A stretch of DNA of 8,119 nucleotides from NCBI GenBank assembly GCA_021810175.1, contig JAJZJJ010000104.1, positions 1-8,119 on the forward strand. Direction: 5' to 3'. The DNA comes from Acidobacteriota bacterium. GTDB taxonomy: Bacteria > Acidobacteriota > Terriglobia > Terriglobales > Acidobacteriaceae. Each line of letters opens with the position of its first letter. Positions within the stretch are counted from its first letter, which is position 1. A program made the position numbers and the translations under genes. Below the pieces are notes generated by a model that was not told the DNA's origin, made no database searches, and saw nothing but the letters and a program-made list of their open reading frames with translations. Positions 6,432-8,119 of this stretch are shown in pieces.

Positions 6432-6533
6432 CGCTCTCCGGCGCCTCCGAACCCTTGCCCTTCGGATAAGCTAGCCGCGCTGCCGGCTTCGCTCTTCCGC
6501 TCGGGCAGAATCTATTCCATACTCAACCTTGCC
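6432..6533. promoter_or_regulatory. Divergent promoter region for two small genes
   Basis: The 102 bases between the zinc-ribbon start (minus strand) and the basic-protein start (plus strand) must hold both promoters. On the plus strand a CATACT -10-like hexamer (6519-6524) ends 9 bases before the ATG at 6534, which would give a nearly leaderless transcript. No matching -35 is clear. I find no convincing minus-strand promoter. Confidence 0.25.
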
Positions 6534-6704
6534 ATGGCGAAACGCAAGCCACCCCGGTTTTCCGCAACCAAAGCGGTGAAGGCCAACGCCCGCGAACGCG
6601 TGGGCCAGCCACCACCCGTACGTGTGGTCCAGGACGAGCCGCGCACCGGTCGCCATGCCAAGCACAAGCCAAAACTGGAAGAGATCATCCGGCGGGGCGA
6701 GTAG
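6534..6704 (+). CDS. Small basic protein of unknown function, 56 residues
   Basis: The supported product begins MAKRKPPRFSATKAVKANAR and ends KLEEIIRRGE. The frame is open far upstream, but that part runs antisense to the zinc-ribbon gene and has no support. The protein is rich in Lys, Arg and Pro, has no hydrophobic segment and no cysteine, and ends in a short amphipathic stretch. This composition suits an RNA- or DNA-associated protein, but I do not recognise a family. No ribosome binding site precedes the ATG; the -10-like CATACT just upstream suggests a leaderless transcript. The main alternative is a noncoding open frame, although the natural start and protein-like composition argue against it. 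Confidence 0.55.
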   Translation: MAKRKPPRFSATKAVKANARERVGQPPPVRVVQDEPRTGRHAKHKPKLEEIIRRGE

Positions 6705-6723
6705 GCGCGGTAAAAAGCGGCGC

Positions 6724-6822
6724 GTAAGACAGAGCCGGCGAGGAGCCTTGGCGCGTCTTACAGCGCCCGTTGCGCGTAAGACAAGGGCAATTTGCGTGCG
6801 CGGGCGTAAGACGCCGTCTTAC
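6724..6822. repeat. Five copies of GTAAGAC/GTCTTAC in a convergent gap
   Basis: Exact copies occur at 6724-6730 (GTAAGAC), 6755-6761 (GTCTTAC), 6776-6782 (GTAAGAC), 6806-6812 (GTAAGAC) and 6816-6822 (GTCTTAC). A one-mismatch copy, GTCTAAC, follows at 6838-6844. Starts are 31, 21, 30 and 10 bases apart. Most copies are flanked by GC-rich bases: GCGC precedes the cores at 6724, 6755 and 6776. They fill the gap between the stop codons of the basic-protein gene and of trmJ. Confidence 0.75.
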
Positions 6823-6834
6823 AAAAGCCAAGGC
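6745..6834. other. Foldable element with 8-bp outer stem and two inner hairpins
   Basis: GCCTTGGC (6745-6752) pairs with GCCAAGGC (6827-6834). Inside, GTCTTAC plus GCGC (6755-6761, 6763-6766) pairs with GCGC plus GTAAGAC (6772-6782), an 11-bp stem with one bulged A and loop CCGTT. A second hairpin pairs 6806-6812 with 6816-6822 around GCC; that 3-base loop is tight. Together these give a three-way junction in either strand's transcript. It could be a bidirectional terminator, a palindromic repeat element or a small structured RNA; the sequence does not decide. Confidence 0.5.
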
Positions 6835-6845
6835 AGCGTCTAACC

Positions 6846-6865
6846 GCGGGCGCGGAGCCGCCCGC
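6846..6865 (-). terminator. GC hairpin just after the trmJ stop
   Basis: GCGGGCG (6846-6852) and CGCCCGC (6859-6865) form a perfect 7-bp stem with a 6-base loop. On the minus strand it begins 18 bases after the trmJ stop codon. There is no T run after it, so intrinsic termination is plausible but not certain. Confidence 0.4.
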
Positions 6866-6883
6866 AAAGGACTTGCCCGAGCT

Positions 6884-7630
6884 TCAGTGCTTCAGACGCC
6901 AGACAATGCGCCGGAAGAGCCCCAGAACGCGGCGCGCATCGGCTTCCGTGAGCGTGAGACGGCGCAGCAGCAGGCGCAGATCGTGCCGGTTGGCCTCGCG
7001 CATGGCCGCGGGCGAGTAGCCGGCGGCAGCCATGGCCTGCTCGACGACTTCGGCTACAAGCTCCAGGCGGGCCGCGGAAGCCGCTTGTCCGGCTTCGGCA
7101 GCCTGAGCAGCGGCGCTTTCTCGCGAATCGAACACCCGCGACGCCAATTCATACAGGCAGACGGCCACGGCCTGACCCAGGTTCATGGAGGGCTGATGGG
7201 AACTGGTGGGAATTTCGGCCAGCAGGTGGCAGTAGGAAAGGTCTTCACGCGTAAGGCCGCGCTTTTCCGGGCCAAAGACCAGCGCAACCCGGCCGCCGCG
7301 GTCCAGGTGCCGGCGAACCAGCGGCGCCAGCCGGGGCAGATCAGCGACGGGCTGCTCGGGCCTGCGATGGGCCTGCGTTCCGGTGCCCACAACCAGCGTG
7401 CAATCGGCCAGGGCCTCAGCCAGGGTCGCGGTCTGTTGCGCGCTTTGGAGCAGTTCCGGCGCACCGACCGCCGAGCGGGCCTCGCGCCAGTTGGGCGCGT
7501 AGGGCGCAACAACGGCCAGTTGCGTGAAGCCAAAGTTCGCCATGGCCCGCGCCGCGGCCCCGATATTGAGCGGATTCCGCGGAGAGACGAGCACGACATG
7601 GAGGCGATCGTGTTGGGCTGCGGCAGGCAA
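6884..7630 (-). CDS. trmJ: TrmJ-type tRNA 2'-O-methyltransferase (SpoU/SPOUT family)
   Basis: The family methylates the 2'-hydroxyl of nucleotide 32 in the tRNA anticodon loop using S-adenosylmethionine. The 248-residue product shows all three SpoU motifs: motif 1 NIGAAARAM (22-30) with the conserved Asn22 and Arg28, motif 2 FGPEKRGL (119-126), and motif 3 SMNLGQAVAV (148-157), which builds the knotted cofactor site. The C-terminal part is helical and ends in an Arg-rich LLRRLTLTEADARRVLGLFRRI segment typical of TrmJ. Length fits the family. The start is a TTG (7630-7628): no in-frame ATG exists between it and the upstream stop at 7657-7655, and no ribosome binding site is clear. A start a few codons further in (GTG in LHVVLV) is possible, since E. 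coli TrmJ begins closer to this point. A large palindrome lies 11 bases upstream. Related SpoU enzymes with other tRNA or rRNA targets are the alternative. Confidence 0.9.
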   Translation of the reverse strand: MPAAAQHDRLHVVLVSPRNPLNIGAAARAMANFGFTQLAVVAPYAPNWREARSAVGAPELLQSAQQTATLAEALADCTLVVGTGTQAHRRPEQPVADLPRLAPLVRRHLDRGGRVALVFGPEKRGLTREDLSYCHLLAEIPTSSHQPSMNLGQAVAVCLYELASRVFDSRESAAAQAAEAGQAASAARLELVAEVVEQAMAAAGYSPAAMREANRHDLRLLLRRLTLTEADARRVLGLFRRIVWRLKH

Positions 7631-7641
7631 ACTACAAGTGT

Positions 7642-7692
7642 AGAGCCGCGGCCTTCAGCCGGCACCGAGTCACCCGCTGAAGGCCCGGCTCT
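7642..7692. repeat. Large imperfect palindrome between the HhH gene and trmJ
   Basis: The left arm (7642-7659, AGAGCCGCGGCCTTCAGC) pairs with the right arm (7676-7692, GCTGAAGGCCCGGCTCT): 17 base pairs with a single bulged C at 7649 and a 16-base loop. A T-G and a G-C pair can extend it outwards. It lies 12 bases after the stop of the upstream gene and 11 bases before the trmJ start. It may end transcription of the upstream gene, protect mRNA, hide the trmJ start, or be a copy of a dispersed palindromic repeat. No T run is present. Confidence 0.6.
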
Positions 7693-7704
7693 GCCGCGAA
7701 TCGG

Positions 7705-8119
7705 CTACTCCAAATGGGTCTTCGACCACTCCCACAGGGCGCGGTCGAGGGCGCGCAGCGGCGTGGGAGCCGGCAGGTCGCCCTGCGGCTTCACAATCTG
7801 GCTGTCGGCCAGCCGCTTGCAGAAAGCCAGATACTCCTCATAAAAATGCACATCATGCCGGGAATGGCCCAAGGCCTCAAGGGAACGGAAATCGAGCACG
7901 GTATAGCGATCAGGGAAGATCGCAGCCAGAATCGCCGAAGCTATGGTAATGTCCACGCCGTGCAAATCCAGTAGCGCCTTCACGGCCGCGCTGGTTGTCG
8001 ATTGGGGCGAAGCGGCCACGGTCAGCGCGTGCTTGATCTTCTCGTTGCTGTTGCCGATCAGATACTGCACCGCGCGCTCCGACTTCCAGCGCACGATGGC
8101 TTCAAGATTGGCCAGCGTG
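7705..8119 (-). CDS. Helix-hairpin-helix (DNA glycosylase-like) protein, C-terminal part
   Basis: The frame is open to the window edge, so the start is outside; a GTG at 8094 is in frame but the upstream codons (TLANLEAI) continue the protein. About 138 residues are visible. The central segment ALLDLHGVDITIASAIL is a helix-hairpin-helix motif, followed by a strand-like FPDRYTVLDFR. The aspartate of LDFR sits where HhH-GPD base-excision glycosylases keep their catalytic aspartate. The end, RALDRALWEWSKTHLE, looks like a capping helix. No iron-sulfur cysteine cluster is seen. Proteins of this shape are usually annotated as uncharacterised; a DNA-binding or repair role is inference from the fold. 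The gene precedes trmJ on the same strand, with the palindrome 7642-7692 between them. Confidence 0.75.
   Translation of the reverse strand, partial: TLANLEAIVRWKSERAVQYLIGNSNEKIKHALTVAASPQSTTSAAVKALLDLHGVDITIASAILAAIFPDRYTVLDFRSLEALGHSRHDVHFYEEYLAFCKRLADSQIVKPQGDLPAPTPLRALDRALWEWSKTHLE

Noticed and set aside
6054..6533. N-terminal extension of the small basic protein to 216 residues
   Set aside because: This part is antisense to the zinc-ribbon gene and unlike a protein; only the last 56 residues from the ATG at 6534 look real.
6724..6844. CRISPR array considered for the repeated GTAAGAC units
   Set aside because: The repeats are only 7 bases long, occur in both orientations and have uneven spacers; no cas gene is present.
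6770..7843. 357-residue plus-strand frame, longer than trmJ itself
   Set aside because: It is antisense to trmJ, whose three SpoU motifs are intact. The product is Gln/Arg/Gly-rich without a recognisable fold, and it starts inside the GTAAGAC cluster.
1..8119. tRNA, rRNA, transposase or phage genes
   Set aside because: No cloverleaf, rRNA-like stretch, transposase or integrase motif was seen on either strand when reading the window.

Overview
The window reads as chromosomal DNA of an Acidobacteriota member, probably class Terriglobia. The DNA is GC-rich (my estimate by eye is about 60%). The strongest marker is the 351-2087 gene, whose GWxTD domain is typical of this phylum. It is followed by a carboxypeptidase-regulatory-domain protein with a C-terminal outer-membrane barrel signature ending in FTF, another common acidobacterial architecture. 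No database search was possible, so the taxonomic call is inference.

Layout. Positions 1-18 hold the first codons of a minus-strand gene (MKKILL...). A 332-base divergent intergenic region follows, with back-to-back promoter-like sequences, a perfect operator-like inverted repeat and a cluster of GC-rich hairpins. On the plus strand come the secreted GWxTD protein (351-2087) and the barrel protein (2193-3890), probably a two-gene envelope unit closed by a strong hairpin at 3943-3971. A cytosolic hydroxypyruvate-isomerase-like TIM-barrel enzyme (4120-4890) follows with its own ribosome binding site. Converging on it from the minus strand are a small two-helix membrane protein (4981-5259), an exported SagB-type nitroreductase (5420-6061) and a small zinc-ribbon protein (6153-6431). 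Divergent from the zinc-ribbon gene is a 56-residue basic protein (6534-6704). The minus strand ends with a TrmJ-type tRNA methyltransferase (6884-7630) and the C-terminal part of a helix-hairpin-helix protein that runs off the window (7705-8119).

How the genes relate. Only the GWxTD/barrel pair looks functionally coupled: both are exported, same strand, 105 bases apart. The rest looks like a mix of housekeeping (TrmJ) and poorly characterised genes. I see no transposase, CRISPR array, rRNA, tRNA or phage gene.

Most unusual signal. The convergent gap 6705-6883 holds five exact copies of the 7-mer GTAAGAC/GTCTTAC, with starts separated by 31, 21, 30 and 10 bases, close to whole helical turns. 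Four of them lie inside an 8-bp outer inverted repeat that can fold as a three-way junction. Two more copies form an inverted pair inside the nearby zinc-ribbon gene. A second structured element, an 18/17-nt imperfect palindrome at 7642-7692, sits directly before the apparently TTG-started trmJ.
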